A stretch of 64,000 bases of DNA, taken from CAVQCJ01 sp963771835 (GTDB taxonomy: Bacteria; Actinomycetota; Actinomycetes; Prado026). Location of the stretch: the NCBI GenBank assembly GCA_963771835.1, contig CAVYVA010000004.1:806001-870000 (forward strand). The letters are read 5' to 3'. This document shows, in pieces, positions 52,745-61,615 of the stretch; the first letter of the stretch is position 1; every line of letters starts with the position of its first letter. The notes beneath the pieces were generated by a model that was given only the letters and a program-made list of their open reading frames with translations, did no database searches and had not been told where the DNA came from. The translations under genes and the position numbers were made by a program.

Positions 52745-53269
52745 GTGGTCAAGCGGGTTGCGCCGGCCTCCTCCGGCCACGCGACCGAGGACGCCCGTGC
52801 GCAGGTGGCCGAGGGGGTCCGGCGGGTGATCGCGCTGTCCACCCTGTACAACGACCAGGTGTCGGCCCGGGTCGGGATGAGCGCCAGCGAGAGCCAGTCG
52901 ATCCACCTGCTCCAGCTGCACGGACCGATGACGGCAGGACGGCTGGCCGAGGTGACCGGCCTGAGCACCGGGACGATCACCGGCGTCCTGGACCGGCTCG
53001 AACGGCTGGGCTTCGTCAAGCGCGAGCGCTCGACCCAGGACCGGCGAAAGGTGGTCGTGACGCTCGACGAGGGGCGGATCTGGGCGGTGATGGCGCCCTA
53101 CTACGCCCACCACGGCGCCAACCTCGACCAGGCCCTCGCCGGGTACGGCCCGGCCGAGCTGGAGCTCCTGCGCGACTTCCTGGACCGGCTCGCGCCGCCG
53201 GGCGCGCCGCCGGCGCCGGTACCCTGGGAGGACCCGGACGCCGAGTTCGGGACGGTTCCGGGGACGTAG
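52745..53269 (+). CDS. MarR family transcriptional regulator
   Basis: The 174-aa winged-helix protein shows LQLHGPMTAGRLAEVTGLSTGTITGVLDRLERLGFVKRERSTQDRRKVVVTLDEG, with the MarR wing motif DRR. GTG at 52745 follows an AAGGAG site. The C-terminal 40 residues end VPWEDPDAEFGTVPGT, and the last ten bases of the gene, including its TAG stop, lie inside tRNA-Ala. It likely controls the divergent efflux gene. Confidence 0.93.
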   Translation: MVKRVAPASSGHATEDARAQVAEGVRRVIALSTLYNDQVSARVGMSASESQSIHLLQLHGPMTAGRLAEVTGLSTGTITGVLDRLERLGFVKRERSTQDRRKVVVTLDEGRIWAVMAPYYAHHGANLDQALAGYGPAELELLRDFLDRLAPPGAPPAPVPWEDPDAEFGTVPGT

Positions 53270-53332
53270 CTCAATTGGCAGAGCACCGCCTTTGCAAGGC
53301 GGGGGTTAGGGGTTCGATTCCCCTCGTCTCCA
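53260..53332 (+). tRNA. tRNA-Ala (TGC anticodon)
   Basis: Acceptor ggggacg/cgtctcc (one G-U), D-arm tagctcaattggcagagc, anticodon loop tttgcaa (UGC), T-arm aggggttcgattcccct. The CCA is not encoded (acta follows). The first ten bases overlap the end of marR. Confidence 0.96.
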
Positions 53333-53431
53333 CTACCCGGCCGGTCCGCTCCCGCGTCGTGGCCGGGGCGTCCTCCGTGGTTGGATCGACGCGACGGCGG
53401 AGCGAGTGCCCGCCGACGAGGAGGGAACGCC

Positions 53432-53965
53432 GTGGCCGAGCAGCTCTTCGCCACCCTGCGCACCAACAGGGGTGACATCCGGATCCAGCTCCTGCCCGAC
53501 CATGCGCCCAAGACCGTGCGCAACTTCGTCGAGCTCGCCGAGGGCGGCAAGGAGTGGAAGCACCCGGGCACCGGGCAGACCACCAAGGACCCGCTGTACG
53601 ACGGCACGACGTTCCACCGGGTGATCTCCGGCTTCATGATCCAGGGCGGCGACCCGCTCGGCTCGGGCATCGGCGGGCCCTGGCTACACGTTCGCCGACG
53701 AGTTCCACCCCGAGCTGCAGTTCGACCGCCCGTACCTCCTGGCGATGGCCAACGCCGGGCCCGGCACCAACGGGTCGCAGTTCTTCATCACCGTCGGCGC
53801 GACGCCCTGGCTGACCCGCAAGCACACGATCTTCGGCGAGGTCGCCGACGCGCGACAGCCGAGCGGTGGTCGACGCGATCGCGTCCACGCGCGACCGGGC
53901 CACGGGACGTGCCGGTGGAGCCGGTCGTCGTCGAGTCGGTCACCATCGAGCGGGTCAAGAGCTGA
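53432..53965 (+). CDS. ppiA: Cyclophilin-type peptidyl-prolyl cis-trans isomerase
   Basis: IRIQLLPDHAPKTVRNFVELAEGGKEW, YDGTTFHRVISGFMIQGGDPLGSGIGGPGYTFADEFHPELQFDRPYLLAMANAGPGTNGSQFFITVGATPWLTRKHTIFGEV carries the FHR, QGGD and NGSQFF active-site motifs. The breaks near 53,682 (extra t), 53,850 and 53,905 are restored by deletions. GTG at 53432 has GGAGGG upstream. It corresponds to Rv0009 beside tRNA-Ala. Cytoplasmic; no signal peptide. Confidence 0.94.
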   Translation: MAEQLFATLRTNRGDIRIQLLPDHAPKTVRNFVELAEGGKEWKHPGTGQTTKDPLYDGTTFHRVISGFMIQGGDPLGSGIGGPWLHVRRRVPPRAAVRPPVPPGDGQRRARHQRVAVLHHRRRDALADPQAHDLRRGRRRATAERWSTRSRPRATGPRDVPVEPVVVESVTIERVKS

Positions 53966-54009
53966 CGACGCAGCGGCGCGACCGGACCACCACCTAGCCA
54001 CCGCAGCTC

Positions 54010-54895
54010 GTGACCGATCCCCGACCGGCTTCCGGGCCGTACGAAGGTCCGCCCCCGGTCTGCTACCGGCACCCGGACCGCGAGACGTACATCCGCTGCG
54101 CCCGCTGCGACAAGCCGATCTGCCCGGACTGCATGGTGAGCGCGGCCGTGGGGTTCCAGTGCCCGGACTGCGTCGCCGAGGGCCGCCGCACGCAGCGCCA
54201 GGTGAAGACCGTGTTCGGCGGCGACGTGCACGCGCGGCCGGACATCGTCACCACGGTGCTGGTGGCCAGCTGCGTGGTCGACGTTCGCGCTGCAGGTGGC
54301 TGATCCCGTCGTTCACCAGCATGTTCTGGATGCGCGGGATCAACGTCGCCGCCGGCCAGTGCGTACCGGCTGATCACGTCCGGGTTCCTGCACGTCGAGC
54401 GTCGTGCACATCGCCGTTCAACATGTGGGCGCTGTGGGTCGTCGGCCCGCCCGCTGGAGGCCATGCTCGGCCGGATCCGGTTCACCGCGCTGTACTTCGT
54501 GTCGCTGCTGGCCGGGAGCACGGCGTCGTACCTGTTCGGGGACCCGCTCGACGCCGAGCCTGGGCGCTTCGGGCGCGATCTTCGGTCTGTTCGGCGGGAT
54601 GCTCGTCGTCGCCCGGCGGATGAACTGGAACATGGGCGGACTGGTCGCCATCGTCGTGATCAACCTCGCGCTGCCGTTCGTCATGCCGAACATCGACTGG
54701 CACGCCCACGTCGGCGGTCTGGTCGCCGGCGCGGTCACCACTGCCGTGATGGCCTACGCCCCCGCAGCGCCGCGGGTCTGGGCGTCCGCGGCCGTGTGCG
54801 TGGTGCTGGTCGCGGTCTGCGCCGTCCTGGTGGAGGTGCGGACGCCAGCAGCTCACGGACACCCGGAGCTCGGCGGTGACGTCCAGCGAGCGTGA
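54010..54895 (+). CDS. Rhomboid family intramembrane serine protease with N-terminal zinc-binding head
   Basis: The N-terminus VCYRHPDRETYIRCARCDKPICPDCMVSAAVGFQCPDCVAEGRR has four CxxC-type pairs, a B-box-like zinc fold. Then come rhomboid helices with FTSMFWMRGINVAAGQAYRLITSGFLH, HIAFNMWALWVVG, the catalytic Ser in GASGAIFGLFGGMLVVARR and His in DWHAHVGGLVAGAVT. About eight +1 breaks occur between 54,280 and 54,570. The exact C-terminus is uncertain. It probably cleaves membrane proteins; substrates are unknown. Confidence 0.9.
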
Positions 54896-54961
54896 TCCCC
54901 GGACAGGACTTCCGACCGTCGTTCCAGTAGTGCCTACCATCGAGGTCCAGGAGGTCGGTCC

Positions 54962-56135
54962 ATGCGCGATGCCGTGATCGTCGAAGCGGTACGCACGCCG
55001 GTCGGACGCCGCGGTGGCGTGCTGTCCGGGGTGCACCCCGTCGACCTGTCCGCACACGTGCTGCGCGGCGCTGGCCGAGCGGACCGGGATCGACCCCGCG
55101 GCCGTCGACGACGTCATCTGGGGCTGCGTCTCGCAGGTGGGGGAGCAGACCTTCAACGTCGGCCGCAGCGCGGTCCTGGCAGCGGGCTGGCCGCAGTCCG
55201 TCCCCGGCACGACCATCGACCGGCAGTGCGGCTCGTCGCAGCAGTCGCTCGCCTTCGCCGCGGCCGGGCTGGTGAGCGGGCAGTACGACCTGGTCGTCGC
55301 CGGCGGGGTGGAGTCGATGTCGCGGGTCGCGCTCGGTTCCTCGGCCTCGGTCTCGGGGCTGCCGTTCGGCGAGCAGGTGCTGGCCCGCTACGCCGACGAG
55401 CTCGCGGCCGAGGGCACGCCGGTGTTCAACCAGGGGATCGGCGCGGAGATGATCGCCGAGCGGTGGGGGCTGCGCCGCGAGCAGCTCGACGCGTTCGCGC
55501 TGGAGTCGCACGAGCGCGCGGCCGCCGCCACCGACGAGGGCCGGTTCACCGCCCAGATCGCGCCGGTGTCCCTGCCCGACGGCACCGTCGTGACGGTCGA
55601 CGAGGGGATCCGCCGCGGCGGGACGCTGGAGGCGCTGGCGGGGCTGAAGACTCCGTTCCGCGACGGGCGGCCGGATCACCGCCGCCTCGTCGTCGCAGAT
55701 CTCCGACGGCGCCGCCGCGCTGCTGATGACCACGTCCGAGACGGCGGCGCGGCTCGGCCTCCGGCCGCTGGCGCGGGTGCACACCACCGTCGTGGTCGGC
55801 GACGACCCGGTGATCATGCTGACGGCGCCGATCCCGGCCACGGCCAAGGTGCTGGCTCGGTCCGGCCTGAGCCTGGCGGACATCGACGTCTTCGAGGTCA
55901 ACGAGGCCTTCGCCTCGGTCCCGCTGGCCTGGCTGGCCGAGACCGGGGCCGACGCCAAGCAGCTCAACGTGAACGGCGGCGCGATCGCGCTCGGGCACCC
56001 GCTTGGGTGCGTCCGGGGCACGGCTGATGACCACGCTCGTGCACCAGCTGGTCGAGTCACGGGGGCCGGTACGGGCTGCAGACCATGTGCGAGGGCGGCG
56101 GCATGGCCAACGCGACGATCATCGAGCGGCTCTGA
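54962..56135 (+). CDS. Acetyl-CoA C-acyltransferase (thiolase)
   Basis: The active nucleophile Cys is in TTIDRQCGSSQQSLAFAAAG, then GGVESMSRVALG, EVNEAFASVPLAWL and the His region NVNGGAIALGHPLGASGARLMTTLVHQL. The second Cys region reads TMCEGGGMANATIIERL after repair. ATG at 54962 follows GGAGG. Breaks occur near 55,068, 55,675, 55,695, 55,775, 56,005 and 56,075. It acts in fatty acid beta-oxidation or acetoacetyl-CoA formation; which of the two cannot be told. Confidence 0.92.
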
Positions 56136-56139
56136 CGCG

Positions 56140-56174
56140 GTTCTCCACAGCTGGGGACAACCCATGTGGAGAAC
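56140..56174. terminator. Hairpin between convergent thiolase and crgA genes, with DnaA-box-like arms
   Basis: gttctccaca (56140-56149) and tgtggagaac (56165-56174) are exact reverse complements around a 15-base loop that itself contains ggggacaa. It lies 5 bases after the thiolase stop and 43 bases from the crgA stop, so a bidirectional terminator is plausible. The arms also resemble DnaA boxes with one or two mismatches. Confidence 0.6.
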
Positions 56175-56216
56175 TACAGCGCTGTGGTTAGCGGCCGGGA
56201 GCCGCTCCACACCCGT

Positions 56217-56471
56217 TCAGCGCCACTTGGTGGCGAAGGCGAACCCCACCGCCAGCAGCCCGAACCCGATCACGAGGTTCCAGTTCCCCAGCGCGTCCAT
56301 GAACGGGATGTTCTGCCCGTTGATGTAGAAGACGACGATCCAGGCCAGCCCGATGAGCAGGAAGGCGCACATGAGGATCGGGATCATGCGCGACGGGATG
56401 CGGCTGGTGTTCTTGGGTGCGGTCGGCGGCGGGGTGTAGGCCGCCTTGCGACGGACGCGCGACCTGGGCAC
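56217..56471 (-). CDS. crgA: Cell division protein CrgA
   Basis: The 84-aa protein has a basic N-terminus (PRSRVRRKAAYTPPPTAPKNTSRIPSRM) and two membrane helices (IPILMCAFLLIGLAWIVVFYI; GNWNLVIGFGLLAVGFAFATKWR) with the NGQNIPFMDALGNWN loop typical of CrgA. It links FtsZ, PBPs and FtsI at the septum in actinobacteria. GTG start at 56471. The frame is intact. Confidence 0.95.
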   Translation of the reverse strand: MPRSRVRRKAAYTPPPTAPKNTSRIPSRMIPILMCAFLLIGLAWIVVFYINGQNIPFMDALGNWNLVIGFGLLAVGFAFATKWR

Positions 56472-56595
56472 TGCCCCACCCCTTCCGGCTGGACGCCCCG
56501 ACCGGCTGCGGCGGGGCGATCGTTGTGGGCGTTAGCGTAGACGAGCCGGGGCCGCGCCCCGAGCACCCGAGCGGGCGAGACGCAGGAGGCGGTCG

Positions 56596-57354
56596 GTGGC
56601 GAGCGGCCCGGACGCGACCCCCAGGCGCCTGGGCTGGCGCCTGGGGGTGCCGCTGGTGCTGGTCCTGGCCGGCCTGCTGATGGCCACCAGCGCGGTGACC
56701 GCCCGCGGCACGGACCTGCGGTCCGAGCGCCGGACCGACCTGGCCGACCTGGTCCGGGCCCAGCTGGCCCGCGCGGCCACGGCCCAGGCCGCCGTCCAGC
56801 AGCTGCGCGACGACGTCGACCGGCTGACCGCCGCCCAGGGCGTCCGGGACGCGCCGGTGCGGGTGGCCAGGAGCCAGGGCGACGCGCTGGCCCCCGAGGT
56901 CGGCCTGACCCCGATGACCGGACCCGGGCGTGGTGGTCACCCTGGACGACGCGCAGCGGGACCCGGGGTCGCCGCTGCCGGCGGGGGTGTCGCCGGACGA
57001 CCTGGTGGTGCACCAGCAGGACCTGCAGGCGGTGGTGAACGCGCTGTGGGCCGGCGGCGCGCAGGGGGTCGAGGTGATGGACCAGCGGCTGGTCTCGACC
57101 AGCGCGGTCCGCTGCGTCGGCAACACGCTGATCCTGCACGGGCGGGTCTACTCGCCGCCGTTCACCGTGGCAGCGCGTCGGGGAACGTCGACCGGCTCAC
57201 GCCGCGCTGCGGCGCTCGCCCGCAGCTGGTGACGTACCGCGAGTGGGTGGACGCGGTCGGGCTCGGCTACCAGGTGAGCACCCGGTCGACGCTCGACCTG
57301 CCGGCGTACACCGGCGACCTCGCGCTGAGCCACGCCCAGGTGCCGCCGTCGTGA
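56596..57354 (+). CDS. DUF881 family membrane-anchored protein
   Basis: One N-terminal helix (WRLGVPLVLVLAGLLMATSAVTARG) precedes a coiled-coil stretch (DLADLVRAQLARAATAQAAVQQLRDDVDRL). The DUF881 body follows: VVVTLDDAQRD, VVHQQDLQAVVNALWAGGAQGVEVMDQRLVSTSAVRCVGNTLILHGRVYSPPFTV, then NVDRLTPRCGARPQLVTYREWVDAVGLGYQV. Two breaks occur near 56,928 and 57,170-57,180. It matches Rv0012, downstream of crgA. The function is unknown; envelope or division is suggested by context. The stop overlaps the next start. Confidence 0.88.
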   Translation: MASGPDATPRRLGWRLGVPLVLVLAGLLMATSAVTARGTDLRSERRTDLADLVRAQLARAATAQAAVQQLRDDVDRLTAAQGVRDAPVRVARSQGDALAPEVGLTPMTGPGRGGHPGRRAAGPGVAAAGGGVAGRPGGAPAGPAGGGERAVGRRRAGGRGDGPAAGLDQRGPLRRQHADPARAGLLAAVHRGSASGNVDRLTPRCGARPQLVTYREWVDAVGLGYQVSTRSTLDLPAYTGDLALSHAQVPPS

Positions 57355-57600
57355 CCGGGCCGGAGGTCGGGTCCCAGGACGGACCTCGGGACGGGCACGG
57401 CTCGGGGTCGTTCTACGGCTGGCTCTGGCGGCACCTGCCGGGAGCCTGGCCGGCCCGGGTCGCGATCCTGGCCGTGGCGGCCGCGGTGGTGGTCGTGCTG
57501 CTGTTCGCCGTGGTCTTCCCCTGGGTGGAGCCCCGGCTTCCGTTCAACCAGGTCACCGTCGGCGGCGGATACGGCGAGGATGCGTCCCCATGGCGGTTCC
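57351..57600 (+). CDS. Small membrane protein between DUF881 and the amidotransferase, end uncertain
   Basis: It starts at GTG 57351 overlapping the DUF881 stop: VTGPEVGSQDGPRD, then FYGWLWRHLPGAWPARVAILAVAAAVVVVLLFAVVFPWVEPRLPFNQVTV. This has one membrane helix and a conserved WVEPxLPFNxVTV-type ending seen in short actinobacterial proteins at this locus. No stop appears near the expected end, and the frame runs on into the next gene, probably because of another sequence error. The role is unknown. Confidence 0.6.
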
Positions 57601-58290
57601 AGCCACGGCCGGGTCGGCGGTGCGACCGCGCACCGACGGCGGCGCGCCGCTGCGCATCCTCGTCGTGGACAACTACGACTCGTTCGTCTTCAACCTGGTG
57701 CAGTACCTGGCCCAGCTCGGCGCCGACCCGGTGGTCCGGCGCAACGACGCCGTCGAGCCGGCCGAGGCGGCGGAGTACGACGGGGTGCTGCTCTCGCCCG
57801 GGCCCGGGGACCCCCGAGGAGGCCGGCGTCTGCGTGGACATGGTGCGGTACGCGGCCGGTCGGGTGCCGGTGCTCGGGGTCTGCCTCGGCCACCAGGCGA
57901 TCGGCGTCGCGTACGGCGCGAAGGTCGGCCGGGCGCCCGAGCTGCTGCACGGCAAGACCTCGCTGGTGCACCACCAGGGCCTGGGCGTGCTGGCCGGCCT
58001 GCCCGACCCGTTCACGGCGACCCGGTACCACTCGCTCGCGGTGGAGACGAGCACGGTGCCCGACGAGATCGAGGTCACCGGGTCGACGGCCAGCGGTGTG
58101 GTCATGGCGATGCGGCACCGCGACGTCGACGTCGAGGGCGTGCAGTTCCACCCCGAGTCGGTGCTCACCGAGGGCGGGCACCGGATGCTGGCCAACTGGC
58201 TGGTCCGGCTGCGGCGACCCGCAGGCGGTCCAGCGCTCGACCGGCCTCGCCCCCGTCGTCGAGGGCGGGCCGGTCCCCGCGCACCGCTGA
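57590..58290 (+). CDS. Glutamine amidotransferase component II (TrpG/PabA type)
   Basis: RILVVDNYDSFVFNLVQYLAQLGADPVVRRND is the class I GATase start. The nucleophile is in VPVLGVCLGHQAIGVAYGAKVG, HGKTSLVHHQGLGVLAGLPDPFTATRYHSLAV follows, and the His/Glu pair is in VEGVQFHPESVLTEGGHRMLANWL. It supplies ammonia for anthranilate or aminodeoxychorismate synthesis. Breaks occur near 57,813 and 58,213. ATG at 57590 has GAGGA upstream. It converges on pknB, as trpG does in mycobacteria. Confidence 0.92.
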
Positions 58291-58330
58291 CGCGCCACGC
58301 GGCCGCGTCCGTGGGGCTGGCGAAGGCTGG

Positions 58331-60084
58331 TCAGGGGCTGGGCGAGGACGTCCCGGTCGGGCTGGTGGTCGGCGTCGGCGTCGGGCGTCGGCGGGGCCTG
58401 CGCGACCGTGATCGTCACGATCTTGCCCTGGGCCAGCAGCGTGCCGGACTTCGGGTTCTGCGCGACCACCGTGCCGGGCTGGACCGCGTTCGTGGTCTGC
58501 GGGATGACCGTGACGCTGAAGCCGGCGTTGGCCAGGTCGGCCTTGGCCTGCTCCTGCGGCTCGCCGATCACCGACGGCACCGGCACCTTGCCGCTGGACA
58601 CGGTCAGCGCCACGGTCGAGCCCTTGGCGACCGCGTGCCCTCCTTCGGGTCGACGGCGATCACGGTGCCGGCCGGTTGGTCGACCTGTCCTGCAGCGTGA
58701 TCGTCCCCGGCACCAGCCCGGCGGCTGCTCAGCGCGTCGAGGGCCTGCTGACTGGGTCAGGCCGACCAGGGTCGGCACGGTCACCTGCTGGGCGCCGCTC
58801 GAGACGTCAGGTCGACCGCGGTGTCGGCGACCACCTTCACGTCCTTGAGCGGGTCCTGCGAGACCACGTAGCCGGCCGGGACGGTGTCGCTGGTCACCGG
58901 CGTGACCGTGCCGAGCTTGAGACCGTGCTCGGTGAGCTGGGCGACCGCGTCCGCCTGCTTGAGCCCGACCACGTTGGGCACGGCGATGTTGGCGTCCGTC
59001 CCGCCGAAGATGCTGCGCCCCAGGAAGAACGCGAGCACGAGCGCCCCGACCACGGCGGCGCCAGCAGCACGTACCAGCCGGCTCGCGACTGCGGCTCGGC
59101 CGCCGACCCGGCGACAGGCTGGGCCGGTGCCGGGCAGCACCGGCGCGATGACCTGGGTCGCGTCGTTCCCGGAGCCGGCGGCGGCGGCGACGGCGGCGAC
59201 CGGTACAGCCGCGCCGGCCGCGACGGCTCCGGCGCCGGCGAGCGGCTCGCCGAGCCGGGCCCGCTCGAGGTCGTCCCGCATGGCCGCGGCCGTGTCGTAG
59301 CGGTCGTCCGGGCGCTTCTCCAGCGCGCTGCATGACGACGGCGTCGACGGCCGGGCCCACGTCCGGGTTCAGGGTCGACGGCGGCGACGGCGTCTCCCGG
59401 ACGTGCTGGTACGCCACCGAGACCGGGCTGTCGCCGACGAACGGCGGCCGGCCGGCGAGCAGCTCGTAGAGCAGGCAGCCGGTCGAGTACAGGTCGGAGC
59501 GCGCGTCGACGACCTCGCCGCGGGCCTGCTCGGGCGACAGGTACTGCGCCGTGCCCGAGCACGGCCGACGTCTGCGTCATCGTGGCGGCGCTGTCGGCGA
59601 CCGCCCGGGCGATGCCGAAGTCCATGACCTTGACCTGGCCGGTGCGGCTGAGCATGACGTTGCCGGGCTTGATGTCGCGGTGGATGATCCCGTGCCGGTG
59701 CGAGTAGTCGAGCGCCGTCAGCGTGCCCTCGGTGATCTCGACGGCGCGCTCCGGGGTGAACCGGTGGCCGGACTTCACCAGCTCGCGCAGCGTCGTGCCG
59801 TCGACGTACTCCATGACGATGTAGGGGACCGCCACACCGGACACGTCGGTCTCGCCGGTGTCGTACACGGCGACGATGTTCGGGTGGTTCAGCGACGCGG
59901 CGGAGTGCGCCTCACGGCGGAAGCGGGCCACGAACGAGGGGTCCCTGGCGAGGTCCGTGCGCAGCAGCTTGACCGCGACGCGGCGGCCCAGGCGCAGGTC
60001 GCGGCCCTCGTAGACCTCGGCCATGCCGCCACGACCGATGACCTCGCCGAGCTCGTAGCGCTCGCCGAGCCGTCGCTCGTCCAT
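58331..60084 (-). CDS. pknB: PknB-type Ser/Thr protein kinase with PASTA domains
   Basis: The glycine loop is VIGRGGMAEVYEGRDLRLGRRVAVKLL, the catalytic loop IIHRDIKPGNVML, and the DFG motif VMDFGIARAV. After repair GTAQYLSPEQARGE precedes one membrane helix (AAVVGALVLAFFLGRSIFGG). Several PASTA repeats follow (IAVPNVVGLKQADAVAQLTEHGLKLGTVTPVTSDTVPAGYVVSQDP; VPVPSVIGEPQEQAKADLANAGFSVTVIP). The tail TPTPTPTTSPTGTSSPSP ends at 58331. ATG at 60084 follows GGAGG. About eight +1 breaks occur. It senses peptidoglycan and phosphorylates wall-synthesis regulators such as CwlM. No pknA gene follows it. Confidence 0.94.
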
Positions 60085-60142
60085 CGGGCCCTCCTGAGGT
60101 CCGTCGCTCACCGTCTGCCACCTATCATCGCGGGTCCGGGGC

Positions 60143-61615
60143 TCATCGGGGGAGCACCGCTTCCATCACAGCCTTGGCCACCGGCGCGGCCAGCGCCCCG
60201 CCGGAGATGTCGCTGTTCTTCGGGGAGTCCTCGACGATGACCGCCACGGCCACCTTGGCGTTCTGGGCCGGCGCGAACGACACGAACCACGCCACCGCGG
60301 GGTTGTTGTTGCCGGTCTGCGCCGTCCCGGTCTTGCCGGCCACCTTGACGCCGGGGATCCGCGCGTTCGTGCCGGTGCCGTTCTCGACGACCCCGACCAT
60401 CATGTCGGCCACCTCCTGCGCCACGGCGGAGGTGACCGCCTGTCCGAACGACGGTGGCCCGCGTCTGCTCGAGCACGGACAGGTCGGGGGCGTACAGGGT
60501 GTCGACCAGGTAGGGGTTCATCACCACGCCGTTGTTGCCGAGCGCGGCCGCGACCATGGCCATCTGCAACGCGGTCGAGCGGACGTCGTACTGGCCGATC
60601 GCCGACAGCGCCGTCTGCGGCACGTCCAGGGGGGTCGGGAACCGGCTCGTGGCCGCGGTCATCGGGACCTGGAACGAGTGGTTGAAGCCGAACGCCTCCG
60701 CCTGCTTCTGCAGCGCGTCCGCGCCGACCTGGACGCCGAGGTACGCGAAGGCGGTGTTGCAGGACACCTCGAGCGCGTGCAGCAGCGTCACCTTGCCGTT
60801 GGCGGTCGCGCAGCCCTGGCCGCTCTCGTTGTGGATCACCGCGCTGGTGCCGGGCGGCTTGTAGCCGGCGGGGCCGGGCACGGTCGACGACGGGGCGTAC
60901 GCACCGCTGGACAGCGCCGCCGACAGCGTGACCAGCTTGAACGTCGAACCGGGCGGGTAGACCTGCGCGAGCGGCCGGTCGAGCATCGGGTTGCAGCGGG
61001 TCGGCCAGGTACGTGTTCCACGCCTTCTGCGACGTGGCGGCGTCGTTGCTCGCGATCAGGTTCGGGTCGAAGCTCGGGCTGGAGTACAGCGCGAGGATCG
61101 CGACCGGTCGACGGCTCCAGCGCGACGACCGCGCCGATCTTGCTCCTTCATCGCCTGTCGCGGCCGCGGCCTGCGCCTTCGCGTTCAGCGTGAGCTGGAC
61201 GCTGCCGCCCTTCGTCGTGCGTCCGGCGATGAGGTCGGCGAGCTGCTGCAGCGAGAACCGCGGGTCCGTGCCCGACGAGCACCGCGTTCTCGATCCGCTC
61301 GATCGCGGTGCGGCCGTAGATCAGCGACGCGAAGCCGGTGGACGCCGCGTACAGCGGGCCGTCGACGTACGTCCGCTGGTACTTCAGCCGGCCGCCGGTC
61401 GGCGACCGACTGCGCGACCGGGGTGTTGCCGACGAGGATCGGTCCGCGCTGCTTGGCGTACTCCTTGATGACGTTGCGGTTGTTGCCCGGGCCGGTCGGC
61501 GAGGTCGCTGGCGCGGGTGACCTGGACGAGGTTGATGTTCACCAGCAGCGCGAGCGAACAGCAGCCCGACGAAGATCGCGAGGCGGCGGATCGTGCCGGC
61601 GAGGGTGCCGATCAC
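60143..61615 (-). CDS. pbpA: PbpA-type class B penicillin-binding protein
   Basis: The N-terminal anchor is TLAGTIRRLAIFVGLLFCSLLVNINLVQVTRA after repair. YAKQRGPILV, GRLKYQRTYVDGPLYAASTGFASLIYGRTAIERIENAVL, and the catalytic SxxK in VYPPGSTFKLVTLSAAL follow. SxN is in LEVSCNTAFAYLG and KTG in VKVAGKTGTAQTGNNNPAVAWFVSFAP. It cross-links septal or polar peptidoglycan and pairs with the SEDS protein RodA, whose stop overlaps its GTG start at 61615. Breaks occur near 60,455, 60,997, 61,110, 61,143, 61,270, 61,400, 61,500 and 61,552. Confidence 0.94.
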
